Positions 1 to 14,000 of a DNA stretch of 64,000 nt are shown here, piece after piece. The stretch comes from Sipunculus nudus. Lineage: Eukaryota; Annelida; Sipuncula; Golfingiida; Sipunculidae. Position numbers and translations under genes: made by a program. Position 1 is the stretch's first letter, and each line of letters opens with the position of its first letter. The stretch spans positions 12,452,839 to 12,516,838 of the forward strand of contig CM049316.1 in NCBI GenBank assembly GCA_026874595.1. The letters are read 5' to 3'. The notes under the pieces are model-generated. The model did not search any database. It was not told the DNA's origin and saw nothing but the letters and a program-made list of their open reading frames with translations.

Positions 1-155
1 CTTTCCCTCCGGAATTTATAAGAAGAACTGTCATTCGATGATCCTCCGTTAAACTGGCACGTTCCGGCCCTTCCTCACGGACAGTACCGTTACGGGGCTA
101 ACTTTTGCCCTGTTCGTGCTTTCAGTTACTCTCTAGAAGCTATTCCTTCTAAAAA

Positions 156-473
156 GGGGGGGAGCGCAAGAAGTTGTTTATTTCAACGAAAGTCACCATT
201 TCAAACAAAGAAATTAGCCCTATCACCATTTGTGCATGGCTAAAAGCTACCATTATCTCAGCATATGAATCAGCTTCTCCATCAACCTTAGACCAGCTTC
301 CCGTCAAAGCTCATGACATCAGGGCCCTTTCTACATCATTGGGCCATTTATCGGGGATATCCCCAAACCAACTGGTCAAGAAGGCTATTGGAAGTTGCCT
401 TCTTCATTCACCCACTTATATCTCAAGGATGTCAAATTCCAAGCTTGGGGCCTTTATTCCTTGGGCCCTGTGA
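156..473 (+). mobile_element. Decayed DIRS-type tyrosine recombinase, C-terminal end
   Basis: An open frame at 174-473 reads RKKLFIST, then ISPITICAWLKATIISAYES, then VKAHDIRALSTSL, and ends near FIPWALGP. This order (a K/R-rich stretch before LFIS, a helix with a conserved W, then the H-x-x-R-A-x-S-T-S box) is that of the C-terminal catalytic half of DIRS/Ngaro tyrosine recombinases, where the H-x-x-R box carries catalytic residues; the terminal Tyr is expected a little downstream. Going upstream the frame hits a stop at 150-152, next to a homopolymer run of A and G at 151-162, so the copy is frameshifted and probably dead. Family assignment is by motif recall only. Confidence 0.5.
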
Positions 474-1120
474 TTACGGCGGGTGAGGTCCTACAATTCT
501 CCAGTCCGTCCTCGCATCCTGCATCTGTTCCGGCAACGACGTCTTCGGCTGCTCCATCACTGCTGTGATGTTCCCCTCATTCCGTCGTTCCAGGTAGGTA
601 TCCCCTCCCTAAGCTTTATCTGTTATTTTCTCATTAATACAGAAACGGCTCACAATTATGTTTACGTGATAAAACCCCCCCATTCCCTCCCTGTGAATGG
701 TGGTTTTGTTAGTAAACTGTTGTTAGCTTTTCTGTATTACAAACAACACTCCCTCCCAGTCCACTTCCTTCCGCCATCGAAAAAAAAAGTGATTACAGGA
801 AACGGAAGTGTGACCTAGATACACGGGAACGAGGCGGGTTTGGGCGATAATAGGCCCAATAAGGGAAAATTTTCGGTTGGCTTACTCTGGCGTATAAACT
901 TTAACAGAGAAAATTCTCATTAATACAGAAAAGCTCACAACAGTTTACTAACAAAACCACCATTCACAGGGAGGGAATGGGGGGTTATCTGGCATCTAAC
1001 ATATGGATTTCCTTTATGGGGGCGGGGGGAGACCATTCTTTAATATGCGAATACGAAAGCATGAATAAATAAAATGAAAATGAAAAAATAACAGGGTAAG
1101 AATTAGACATTATTAAACTC
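474..1120. repeat. Inverted and direct repeat arms beside the DIRS remnant
   Basis: Bases about 629-656 recur directly at about 914-941. Bases about 673-737 recur as their reverse complement at about 920-988; the shared core is CCATTCCCTCCCTGTGAATG. DIRS elements carry non-identical inverted terminal repeats plus an internal complementary region instead of LTRs, so this looks like the 3' terminus of the same element. No credible gene is seen in this stretch. Confidence 0.45.
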
Positions 1121-1164
1121 ATATGTTGCCCAGGATATTTATTGCACGTGGCAATTGGGTTTTA

Positions 1165-1690
1165 CATATCTTTGTTGGGTTGGCCATATCCTTGTTGGGT
1201 TGGCCATATCCTTGTTGGTTTTGCCATGTCCTTGTTGGGTTGGCCATGTCCTTGTTAGGTTGTCCATGTAGGGTTAGCCATGCCCTTGTTGGGTTAGCCA
1301 TGTCCTTGTTGGGTTAGCCATGGCCTTGTTGGGTTTGCCATGTCCTTGTTGGGTTGGCCATGTCCTTGTTGGGTTGGTCATATCCCTGATGGGTTGGCCA
1401 TATCCCTGTTTGGTTGACCATGTCCCTGTTTGGTTGGCCATGTCCTTGTTGGGTTGGCCATGTTCTTGTTGGGTCGGCCATGTCCCTGTTGGGTTGGCCA
1501 TGTCCTTGTCAGGTTGGCCATGTCCATGTTGGGTTAGCCATGTCTTTGTTTGGTTAGCTGTTGGATTGGCCATATCCCTGTTGGGTTGGCCATGTCCTTG
1601 TTGGGTTGGCCATGTCCTTGTTGGGTTGGCCATGTCCTTGTTGGGTTGGCCATGTCCTAGTTTAGTTGACCATGTCCTTGTTATTTTTAG
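1165..1690. repeat. 20-bp minisatellite, about 26 copies
   Basis: The unit is TTGGCCATGTCCTTGTTGGG with frequent point changes. The period is not a multiple of three, so three units make a 60-bp cycle that is open in several frames on both strands. The PNKDMANPT-like and LVGLAMSLL-like translations are by-products of the repeat and not genes. It lies in the intron before the exon at 1930. Confidence 0.9.
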
Positions 1691-1929
1691 TATTGAACTT
1701 CAAAGCTGAAAGTTTAATCCTGCAAGGGACACAAGGACAACTTGATTAAATCTCAACAGTACTACAGATAATTGCTCTGATGTCTTAACTTTTATTTATT
1801 ACTTCTGGATATTTCTAAACCCATGCCTAGAGTTCACTGCCACCTGCATTCCATAAACCAGTGGTGACAAAATGACATGGTGTCTTTGGTATTTCAACTG
1901 TGTAATCATAATATCATTTTTAACATCAG

Positions 1930-2088
1930 CTTCGGCAACAGAAAGAAGATGAAGCCATCCAGAGAGATGCAGAAATCACATCTCTGAAAAAGACAATAGA
2001 GGAATACCAGAGGATGTACCAGTCTCACCGTCGGACCAGCATCATACAGACCAAAAACATGAACGAAAGACACATGGAAACATTAAAG
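1930..2088 (+). CDS. KIF15/HMMR-like, first exon in window
   Basis: Acceptor AG at 1928-1929, donor GT at 2089; phase 0 at both ends; 53 codons starting LRQQKEDEAIQRDAEITSLK. Coiled coil. Entered in phase 0, so coding sequence continues 5' of the window. Confidence 0.8.
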
Positions 2089-5000
2089 GTAATTCCTGTT
2101 GTTCATAACTGCATCACCAAGTCACTACTGCAAAGATGATAATGAAGTAAACTGTTGAATAGTTCATAATTAAAATATTAGAAATGTGATTGAAAATAAT
2201 CTTATTGATCATATGTCCAGTTTATATATGTGTCATAGATTCACCATTTTTACTGCACCTGCAGCTGCTTTAACATTTAAGGTATGCGAAACAGGAAAAA
2301 AAGTCTTTTTCCGTGGCATATTTTGAAAATATGTCATAAAAATTAGAGGAATCCTATTTCATGAAGTAGTGAGGACCCTCATTCAGTGGTGGTATCGTCA
2401 GAAGTGCAGAAACCCTTCAACATTTTAACTTTGTTCTTTAAACATTGTTTACACAGATTATAACTACCCCTAAGAAAGCCAAGTACGAGCTTCGTAACCG
2501 CACGGTCCTGGTGCCAGGCAGTGAGCAACAGGATGATGAAACATGCGAGGAGGGGATTCCAAAGTTTGATCTGAGCGGAGATGAAGGAATGATCGCGGAG
2601 GAATGTGAACCCAGTGACATGAATGACAAGGCTGCCCTGAGAGTAGAAATAGAACAACTACAAGTAGGTTTTCTTTGTCACAGTGTGTAGCTTAACTATC
2701 TTCAGTATCTTGTTTGGTTAAGCATAGAGTAAAATTAGGCCACAGCGACCTACATTTGGTGAAGTGCTGGATTAAAACAAGATTTTGAGCACCTTAAAGT
2801 CAGACTCTTGGTGTCCATGGATCCTGAGAAACATTTGATATTTTACTAAAACCAAATAATTTGACTAAATTACATATATAAACCTGTGAGAAATTGTGAA
2901 ATATAATTGCAGTCTCTCCATTTTGTGTAAAAAAGCATGCAAATTATTTCTCAATGAAAGCAGGGATTACTGTGGAATTTGTTGTGTATATTGATTTTGG
3001 ATATGCTTATTCATTGCATTTATCATTCACAGATATTTGTGTTTATAGGTTTTGATGATTTGTATTCTAATCTGAACAACAGGGGTTACATGATTTTTCG
3101 TTTCATTTATTTTCTACTCGACTGAAGCTGATCTTGGCCTGATTCCTCAAGTCCTTACCTGTAAGTCCAAGTCTGAGGCCAGTACTGTTGAATCTAAAGT
3201 CTGACTTTATAAAGAAGTGTCACCAATGTGTACCATGCACCCATATGAAGGTTGTGCTTTTACATTGACTGGTTGAACTATGTTTGTTTATGCTAGGAGG
3301 AGGTGTGTGAGCTGCGGGCCCTGCTGGATGCCAAGGAGAGCGAGATCCTGGAAACTGTCCAGCGAATGACCAAGCTGGAGGAGGAGTCCCGTCAGCTGAC
3401 CAAGTACCTAGAGGAGACGAGAGCTACCGCTGTTGATGAAGCCAAGACATCGTCTTCTCTCAGGGATAAACTGGATGAAACCATTAAGGATAAGATCTGT
3501 ATGTATATCAAAACTTCTTTCTTTTATTTTGATAGATTAAATATTTCCATTTTCATTTTTGTCATCTTAACAAAGGCCAAAAAAAAAGAGTGGGTTCTCA
3601 GACACTTTTTCAGAAATCAGTGTGTGAGGGTGATTTTCTTATTTTACTTTTTTTGTATGTTTCAATAAAAATTGTCATAAGATCAGGGAAAAGCATGATG
3701 AAGACATAATTGTTTTGCTAAACAGGTAAAAGCACTATATAACAAAGGAAATCTTATCAAAATTGTGTTACTTTATCTTCTTGAAAGAAATGTATGAGTG
3801 GCTGGAGCTTAAAATTGGCTCACATGTTTCCTTAGAATCCCCTTTTGGCCTAGTCCGCATATTCACCACGATCACCTCACTCAGTGTGCATTACAGCATC
3901 ATTAAATGTGTGTCAAACTGGAAATGGTCAAAATAATTATCCTGGAATTTTAGCAAATTCACCAGGGAAAAAATCTGTTAATCTTATTTTCATGAAGTGC
4001 TGGGGGACCATGGTTAAGGTGTTAACATTGTACTAGCTCATTGTATGATCTACCTTAAACTTTTGTTTTCAGTATTGGAGCATGAAGTTCAGGACCTGAG
4101 GATAGTGAGCACGTCCTTTGAAGATCAGTTTAAAAACCTGCAAAAGAAACAAGAAAGTGAAATGAATGAATTCCGACAGAAGATACATGAACTTGAGGAT
4201 CAGGTAAACTTACACATATAAACTGCATAGTCATTTATCCTTCATTTGTTTATAACTTGCATGTGTGCTAGTCATTAAAGCCACATATTCACTCGCCTTA
4301 TCTGTAGAATTTTAGTGATTTCTGGCTTACTCAGTGGACGTATTCATGAACTGAAGGTACTTCTTGCTAAAAAAGGTTCCTATAATGTCTCTATCCTTAT
4401 CTGTAGAATTTTAGTGATTTCTGGCTTACTCAGTGGACGTATTCATGAACTGAAGGTACTTCTTGCTAAAAAAAGGTTCTTATAATGTCTCTATCCTTAT
4501 CTGTAGAATTTTAGTGATTTCTGGCTTACTCAGTGGACGTATTCATGAACTGAAGGTACTTCTTGCTAAAAAAGGTTCCTATAATGTCTCTGTGACAGAT
4601 GAATAACCTTGTTTATCCTCAGGCTATTAGTAATGGCACATACACCCATGTTGACAAACAGAAAAACTTGATTAATTTTGAATTAGTTCTGTTTATTTAT
4701 TTTTCTAATAATGATTTATCAATATTTTCGTGTCTCTTTTTTTATAAGACCTGGAAATCCACTGATATTCATTTATTGATTTTTGGTGAATAGTTGGGGA
4801 ACAAAACAATAGAAATTGAGAATCAGCAGGAAGAACTAACCAAGCTTTCATATGAGAATGATCTTCTGAAGGTAAGAATGTAATTCTTTCATTTTTATGA
4901 TGTTAAATGCTAGTGTTTATGGTGCAATATATGTCACTGTCAGCATATATGGTTATGAGTCACATTGATCAATGGCCCAGATGATATAAAGTTTATTTGT

Positions 5001-8000
5001 GAAACATAAAATGTGATCCTGTGATGTGTAATTTAGTGTATTTTGAAGTGGGGTATTCTATTTTATACATTTTAATGTCATGAATATAAAATATAGCCAC
5101 ATATTTCCTGTAACAAATAAAGCCAAGAAAGTCAAGTTCAAGATATTCTCCATTTACCATGGCAGGTTATATATAACACCACCAGATGTCAGCAGCTATC
5201 ATTGAAATGCTTCTGGTCAGACTGCACTGTCATATACTTCAGCTTTAGTGTGAAGTGCTTTTGCAAATGTAGAAGACTTTCCCATCTGATTGGATTAGCC
5301 CCTCACCATAGCTTGAGAAAAAAATTAGTGAGGCCTGTCAAAGCTCAGAATTGTGTTTTAACTTGAATCTGTTTTGGGACAAATAAATTATGAATAGCTG
5401 GGAATGTCTTGTTATTAGATTTTTGATACACTGCGAGGTTGTTAACTATTATGGGATGGTGTATACAGGAGGAGAGGTCGAGCTGGGAGGATGAACGAGG
5501 GATGTTAGAACACCAGCTGTCCAGTATAGAAGCCCAGCTGGCGGCCGAGAAAGCAGAACGAGGACGCGTGGTGGCGGACCTGGTGAGCATGACTGCTGAC
5601 CGTGACAGTGCCAGACAAGATAAGGAGCAGTTGATGCTGCAGCTGACAGAGCAAGAGACAGACAAGGTAAGAAATGAAAATTCTTAATGGTATTTGCTGA
5701 AAGGACCATATACAGTGTAAACTCACTTATATAACAGATTTTAGATTGTGTACTTAAGGGTAGAACATAGCCCAGTGGTTAAGGCTTTGACTTCTTATGA
5801 GAAAGTCCCCTCCATTGCTTAAAGGGCAAAAAATGTTATATCAATGCATGTTAGAGTTTTAATGTCTGAAAGACTAGTTATGTCTTTTATATTGCCTCTA
5901 AGACGATGACTTCTCATTTACTTTATTTTAAATTTCAAAGTCTTTTTTATTCCAGCAAGAGAAGCTGGCAGACATGATTGGTGACAGGGACCGTTTGAGA
6001 AGTGAGCTGGAATCTGCAAACAGGAGAGTGAGTGAGCTGGACGCAGAAATAGTGGAAAACCAGAAGAGGATCAAGGAGTTCATACGCCAACAGGAGCAGC
6101 ATGCCAAGGAAATGGCCCTCACTCGGGTACATACCACCTGCATTGTTAAAATTATATAGCTTAATACTGTACATATATTGTATGGCATGGTAGTTGGTTT
6201 CCATATAAACTGTGAGGTTGCTGTATTTTGTCCAACTTTGGTCGTTCTTGATGCTAAGATCCCTGGCCTTGGTCTTCCACAAGGTTTCCCTCTGAGTACT
6301 GGTCATTGGCAGCAAGCAAATGTAAGATAATTCTGTTCCAGTGAATAATCAAAGGAGACTCTGACTTGTGACTCCAGTTTGTTAGTAATTGCAGAATACT
6401 ACATTGTTAATAATTAAAGATGACTCATATACTATATATAAGTCATACTTAAGAATGGAAAATCAGACATTTCACATTTGACCGATTCTGCCTATTTATT
6501 CACCAGGAAATGGTAGCTACTTTAAACACACAAAAAGATCGGCTTTTACTGGCCAATGAAGAGCAGTGGCAGGAAGCAGCAGAGGCTGAGGACCGCCACC
6601 AGGGGGAGGTGTTTGCTCTCCAGGAGCAGCTCCGAGAAAAACAAGAGCAGATTGATGCAGCTCAGGCTCAGATCGAGGAGCAGGTTGCCAGGATAAACCA
6701 GTGTGATGAACAGGTAATATACTGAGGGATTGCTGAGATGTCATATTCTTAATTATTACTATTGTTATTATTTTTATTATTTTAATTAAAAATGTATATT
6801 ATTATTATTATAAAATATTTTTATTTAAGATTTATATTACAGTAAAACCTTGCCTAATGACCACCTTGGTTAAGCAACCACCTCAAAACCACTTTTTAAC
6901 AGACCTGATTCTCTTTCTCTCTTTATATAAGGCTATCCCTTAGGTGTGACCACTTTATCAAGGTCCTGATGGCGGTCGTATTTTGAGGTTTTACCATTTT
7001 TTTATACTCCTGTCATATGACGGGAGTATTATGGTACACCCACTGTTCGTCTGTCTGTTAACTTTTAGGTGTCGCCATGATAAATTACCGGGGCTTTGAT
7101 GGATTATCAATAAACTCACCGTAACTACTTACCAACTGATCATCTGGCCCCAGTTCGAGAATGGGCAACATCCACTTATAAGGTCAAGGGTCACTGGTCT
7201 GCTTTGTGGTGTCGCCATGATAACTTATGCAGAATTCGAAGAATTTTGATCAAACTCATCAGAAATTTTAATCAGTAAAATATCTCGCCTAATTTGGATA
7301 TCCAGCAAAATCCATGCTTATTTAATGAGGTTGGGGGTCACAGCATTTCGGTGGCACCTTGGTGACTTACCAAAAATGCTATAGATTTTCATGAAACTCG
7401 TAATACATATTTTACCAATAGTTTCTCACCTGAATTGCCTTATCATCAAATTCATGCATATTTAATGAAGTCAGAGGTCACCAGATAAATGATAGGCGTA
7501 ATATGCACGTTTTTGGTGCTCTTGTTGTTATTATTATTAAAGAATTTAGATAGTGCCAAATCTGTGTAAAAATGTTAGAGGGTGCTTTGAATAATACTAA
7601 GAAAGTGTAAAATACCAAAAAAACACACAAGATGTTATATAAGTTCTAAAATTGAGAAACCACAAGATATGAAACTAATTATCAGTTAGCACTCAATCCT
7701 AAAACCTCCTCTGAATAAATATGTTTTCAGTTTTGATTTGAAAATTTCAAACCACAGAGTTGAATGTCACAGATTTAAACCTCAAAGCAGGCTTGCCCCC
7801 TGAATTTAAAGAATACAAAAGTTTGCAAGTCTCACCAGGCACCGTACATATATGTGTAAGACGAGTTGTCAGAAAATATATCTTGTTTATAAATTTAGTA
7901 AAATTCTTGTGCGGCAGTAAAGTCAGTAAGTAGTACTGTATACTGCATATATTAATATTTTATCAGTATTTATTTTACTTATCAACTCTTGCAGCTGAAT

Positions 8001-11000
8001 GTGCTGGTTTGTGAAAAGACAGAGTTGGAGACTGAGAATGAATCTTTATATGATGGATCAATGACCGCACAAGCAGCACAGATGGAAGCTGAAAATCTCA
8101 GACAAGAGGCTGAGGTATTGGCCATTCATTGCTTCATTATAATTTACCTGTTTTTCTACTCATTATGTAGAACATATTTGCTCATTATTTTACCACCTTC
8201 ATCATAGGCACTTGGGCCTGCAATTAAGGCCATACATACATAGTAGTGCAGGTATCTGCCTACTTAACTAGTATTAATCCATATTTATTTAATAATTTAC
8301 TACTGTAGTGTTGTTATGTAACATTACCAGTTATCATTTAAAGTACAAACCAAGTAGCAGTTGTTTTAATGTTTGTAAATAATTTGCATATTACCCATTC
8401 TTGCATTAGGACAGGTGGGTGCAACTTCATTTGGTTTGTCCTGGAAAGTTATTTCCATTCGCTGAGTTTACCTACTGCATACACTGGTATAAATTCTGAT
8501 AGATGATGTTGTGGTAGACCCTTTACAAATTTTCATATGTAAAATTCCTCTACATTAAAGGGAAATATTGAAAATGACCCCCCTTAGGACACACTTAGCA
8601 ACATCCCTGAAACTTCAAGACCACAAACAGGCATTTCTGAGGCATGTGCACAGGGGGGCTGCCTGACAACAATTTATTGGCACCAGCAGTTTAATGTAGA
8701 TTGTTAGTGGCAGGGTATCATTGAAAATGTATTCTATTTGTTAAAACTCTGATATTTATCAGACTAACTTCATTTGCAGACTGAATATTCATCAGACTTA
8801 CTGTTTATCAGACTAAATATTCATTAGGCCCACTTAATTTGCAGACCAAGCATTTATTTACTTTAAGACTTACTTTACTTACAGACTAACCTGAAGAAAG
8901 TAGAAGAAGAAAGGTCAGAACTACAGAAGGAGGTATTAAAATGTAGTTTCTTCTTTTTGACTACTTTTTCTTGCCTAAGATTTTAATATTTACACGATGT
9001 ACTCTATCATAAAAATGTAATATACCTGTGTGCAACGTCACTTTAAAGATATTGTTGTTCATGGCATTTTGAACCATTTAAAGGCAAAACAGCAAAGTCT
9101 TCATTGAACATAAAGGTTTTAGTGACAGTCTATGACTTCTGTATTATTCATAACTTCATGCATAAAAAAATGAAATCCAGAAGTTCTTAATATCAACATT
9201 ACTCTTTTAATATATTTACCGATATTCAGTTAAAAAGTCAAATTGCCACCAACAGACCATGGAACTACCTTTAAATTAAATTATATGTATATTTAATTTA
9301 AAAATTAGTCAACATCATCCAGATGTGGATTTTTATACCTGTGTTTCCTGTCCTTTTCTAGTTATCTGTGGTTAAGGAAAAGTTGTCTGACAGTACTCGT
9401 GAGCTAGAGGTAACATCAGCAGCGAACAGTCGACTGAAAGCTGAACAAACCACTCTGCAGCAGCAGCTAAGAGATGCCCAGAGTCAGGAGAAGGATGAGA
9501 GAATTATACAACTTACCTGTGAAAACGAAGCCTTGATTAAAGACCTGGCACAGGTAAGTCCTAGATTCTCTTAAAAATCAAGATTAAGACTAAGATTAAG
9601 ACATTGATGGTGGGCACAGGTATAAGTGCCAATAATTTCCATTTAGTGTTTGGCTAAAGGTTATGTAAGGTTCACAGGCCCTGTATTTCAAGGGTTTGCT
9701 AATGTGTTTATGTGAGCATGGCTGCAATGCAGTATTTGAATATGATTGTTGCCATGGCCTGTGCATGTTATGTTGCGGGGGATGGGGGGGGGGGGGGGTA
9801 CTTGGCTTTGTGTATGAGAAAAAATGTGTCTTGTAAAACAAAAGTGATTATCACCCCTTTCTCCACCTCCATCTCCTGTCCAAAACCTTGTGCTTACTCA
9901 TATGGTCATTTAACATTATATAGAATCTAGACCTAACATTGTTTTCATTATAAGCTGTTGTACGTAGTACAGATTTACGTCATGCGGTCCTGTTGCAGAT
10001 AAAGGATAATCACGAGACAGAGATACAGGAGCTGAGACAGCAGAAGGATCGTCAGGTGGACATGATATCACAGGAGAGCAACAACATGATGGAACAGTGG
10101 GTCGTCGTTCAGACAGATAACACAAAGCTCCAGGTCAGCACTCGTACAGTATTTCCGATGTCAGTAAAACTAGCATATTACGCATTCTTTGGGTCCGTGG
10201 GACTTCACCTGATTTTATGGGCTAAGTTGACATGGGTGGAGTTTATTAGTGTATTTTCTGATAGATGGCGATGCACCCTTCATAAAATATTGTAAAATTG
10301 TGTTAGGACTTGTGGGACAACAATTTAGTGCTGCCACCATCAGTTATGATATAGATAAATAATCAAAATTCATCCATATTTACTTAATATTAATTATATT
10401 TAAGGCCTTTGGTAAAGGTTATGAAATTTATCCATGAACATACATGTATCCTTCTCAAGGTTCACACAGGTCCTTATTAACTATGCAAGTACAAGATTTC
10501 TTCATGGCCATCAAATTGATCTGATTGTATGTGTTTGTAATGTGATGAATATGGTCCTTGAAAGATCCTTAAATTAGTGCTGGAGTTTTTGCCACAAGGG
10601 TTGACCTGGAATAACCTGCCTGAGTTGCCTTAAGATGTTTATAAAAATTTAAAATGGAGGATGGTCCGACGGTGTCAGATAAAACAAAATATATGCAGAG
10701 TGTAGGCCTGTGCTTCATGTATGCAGAGTGTAGGCCTGTGCCTGATATATGCTGAGTGTAGTCATGTGCCTGATATATGCAGAGTGTAGGCCTGTGTCTA
10801 CTGTGCAGAGTGTAGGCCTGTGTCTACTGTGCAGAGTGTAGGCCTGTGTCTACTGTGCAGAGTGTAGGCCTGTGTCTACTGTGCAGAGTGTAGGCCTGTG
10901 TCTACTGTGCAGAGTGTAGGCCTGTGTCTACTGTGCAGAGTGTAAGCCTGTGTCCATACCTTGTTCAAGCAGCGAGCCTATTATTTAAACACATGAGATA

Positions 11001-14000
11001 TACCAAATGCTTTGTTTCAAATTGAGCTGAACATCATTGGCCTCTTTTTGAAGTGTTCCTTTGGTAATCATTTTATTTTTCTGTGAATACTTTTCTTCCA
11101 CATGATGTTACATCATTATCTTTCAGTACTTGTCATTCCATGTTTTATTTTCCTTTAATTATCTTTCAGGAAGAAATCCGGTCTGTGAAAAAAGAGAAAG
11201 AAAGCACTGATAGCAGGTAAAACATGTGGAGTTCTTTTAAACTCATGTGATCATTCTGGAAAAGATTTAAAGGTCATTTGAGTAACACAGCTTTTTGGGG
11301 TTTCACCTGTAAATGACCTGAATGAAATCATTGATAGTTCTTTTAAAAAGCAGGACTGATTTGTACACATGATTTCAGAATTGATATTTTAACAAAATTT
11401 TAATTAAATCTTGCATTTGTCCATAGTTTTTATTAGTCCATCAACCAAAATCTGCTACAGACTTTTCTCTGGAATAATGACATGGCCAAATATAGCAGTT
11501 AGATTCAGATTATTTAATAAAGTCATTAATCAGATTTTAAATATTGTACATCCTTCACATATATTTTTGTATTATGCGATTACAGGTATCCTATGAATAG
11601 AGGTCCCACCAGGTGACATTGATTCCATTGGCTTTAATTGGTTAGATCAAATTATGTGTAATTTTATAGAGATATATGGTATTTATAAAATTCACCATAT
11701 GTGTATAAATCAGAGTGATGGCCCAGTGATAGCGATACAATGACAGTATATTCTGGTGCAGGTTGATCCAGCTTGAGAGCGAGGTAGATCATTGGAAAGA
11801 GGAACTGAGGAGGTCTTTATCAGGCAAGCAGGACCTGGAAAGCAAACTGTCCAGTGCTGAAACGTCCATAAAGGAACTCAAACAGAGGTGGGCTGTAGTT
11901 GTAGTATACTTTAGTAAAATATACTCCATCTGTACACTTGGTTTTATCCTGGTTCATCTTCTACCTTTAATCTGACCCTGGGTTTCCTTCCACACATGAC
12001 CTTAGGCTTGTATTCCTGCAACACTTGATCTTAGGCTGGTATTCTTTCTACACTTAATCTTAGACTGGTATTCCTTCAACACTTAATTGTAGGCTTGTAT
12101 TCCTTCAACACTTAAAGGTGCCTATTCACCTACCTTTTGAAAAAGAATTTATGTGATTTCTTGCTTCCTACGTGTATATATTAATTATCTAAACGTAATT
12201 TTGGGTGTAATAAAATCTTATAACGCCTTCGTGAAGGATTTATGAACTTGTTTATAAACAACATTTTTGTAAACATAGCAATGTTGACAAATGGAAACAA
12301 CATGTAACCTAAGGTGTTAGGTTGCATAAATGCAGAGGGACAGAATGTTCACTTGTTGCAAAAGCCATTTGCACAGCTCTGGCTTATCTGACTTGCTGCC
12401 AGATACTTTTGTTGAATTTGCTTTGATAATTTTGTCGGGTCCCCACATATTATAAACACATTGATAAAAACAAAACAAGCAGCCTGTGTGCGGTAATATC
12501 GACGTTTTCTGGCCTATTTTAATAAAGGCTCAAAGGGATTACCTTTTGTTTATAAAGGTCAAATAGGTGATTCGGCCCCTTTAATCTTAGGGTTTTCCTC
12601 TCTGTACATGTGATCTTAGGCTAGTATTCCTTCTACACTTAATCTTAGTATAGTCTGAGTTTCCTTCACAACATGCCCTTATGCTGGTAATCCGTCTCCA
12701 CTTAATCTTGGGCTGGTACACCTACTACACTTAATGTTAGTCTGATCCTCCAACTACACCTGATCTTTGATTGGGAATCCTACATTTAATCTTAGTCAGG
12801 TACTTCTGCTACACTTAATCCTGGTCTGCTACTCCTACACTTAATCTTAGTCTGGTATTCCTTCTACACCTGACCTTAGTCTGGTATTCTTTCTACACCT
12901 GACCTTAGGCTGGTATTCCTTCTACACCTGACCTTAGGCTGGTATTCCTTCTACACCTGACCTTGGGCTGGTATTCCTTCTACACCTGACCTTAGGCTGG
13001 TATTCCTTCTACACCTGACCTTGGGCTGGTATTCCTTCTACACCTGACCTTAGGCTGGTATTCCTTCTACACCTGACCTTAGGCTGGTATTCCTTCTACA
13101 CCTGACCTTGGGCTGGTATTCCTTCTACACCTGACCTTAGTCTGGTATTCTTTCTACACCTGACCTTAGGCTGGTATTCCTTCTACACCTGACCTTAGGC
13201 TGGTATTCCTTCTACACCTGACCTTGGGCTGGTATTCCTTCTACACCTGACCTTAGGCTGGTATTCCTTCTACACCTGACCTTAGGCTGGTATTCCTTCT
13301 ACACCTGACCTTGGGCTGGTATTCCTTCTACACCTGACCTTAGTCTGGTATTCTTTCTACACCTGACCTTAGGCTGGTATTCCTTCTACACCTGACCTTA
13401 GGCTGGTATTCCTTCTACACCTGACCTTAGGCTGGTATTCCTTCTACACCTGACCTTAGGCTGGTATTCCTTCTACACCTGACCTTAGGCTGGTATTCCT
13501 TCTACACCTGACCTTGGGCTGGTATTCCTTCTACACCTGACCTTAGTCTGGTATTCCTTCTACACCTGACCTTAGGCTGGTATTCCTTCTACACCTGACC
13601 TTAGGCTGGTATTCTTTCTACACCTGACCTTAGGCTGGTATTCCTTCTACACCTGACCTTAGGCTGGTATTCCTTCTACACCTGACCTTAGGCTGGTATT
13701 CCTTCTACACCTGACCTTGGGCTGGTATTCCTTCTACACCTGACCTTAGTCTGGTATTCCTTCTACACCTGACCTTAGGCTGGTATTCCTTCTACACCTG
13801 ACCTTAGGCTGGTATTCTTTCTACACCTGACCTTAGCCTAGTATTCCTTCTACACCTGACCTTAGGCTGGTATTCCTTCTACACCTGACCTTAGGCTGGT
13901 ATTCTTTCTACACCTGACCTTAGCCTAGTATTCCTTCTACACCTGACCTTAGGCTAGTATTCCTTCTACACCTGACCTTAGGCTGGTATTCCTTCTACAC

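Noticed and set aside
1119-1709. Open frames on both strands reading PNKDMANPT-like and LVGLAMSLL-like repeats
   Set aside because: They come from a 20-bp minisatellite whose unit is open in several frames on both strands.
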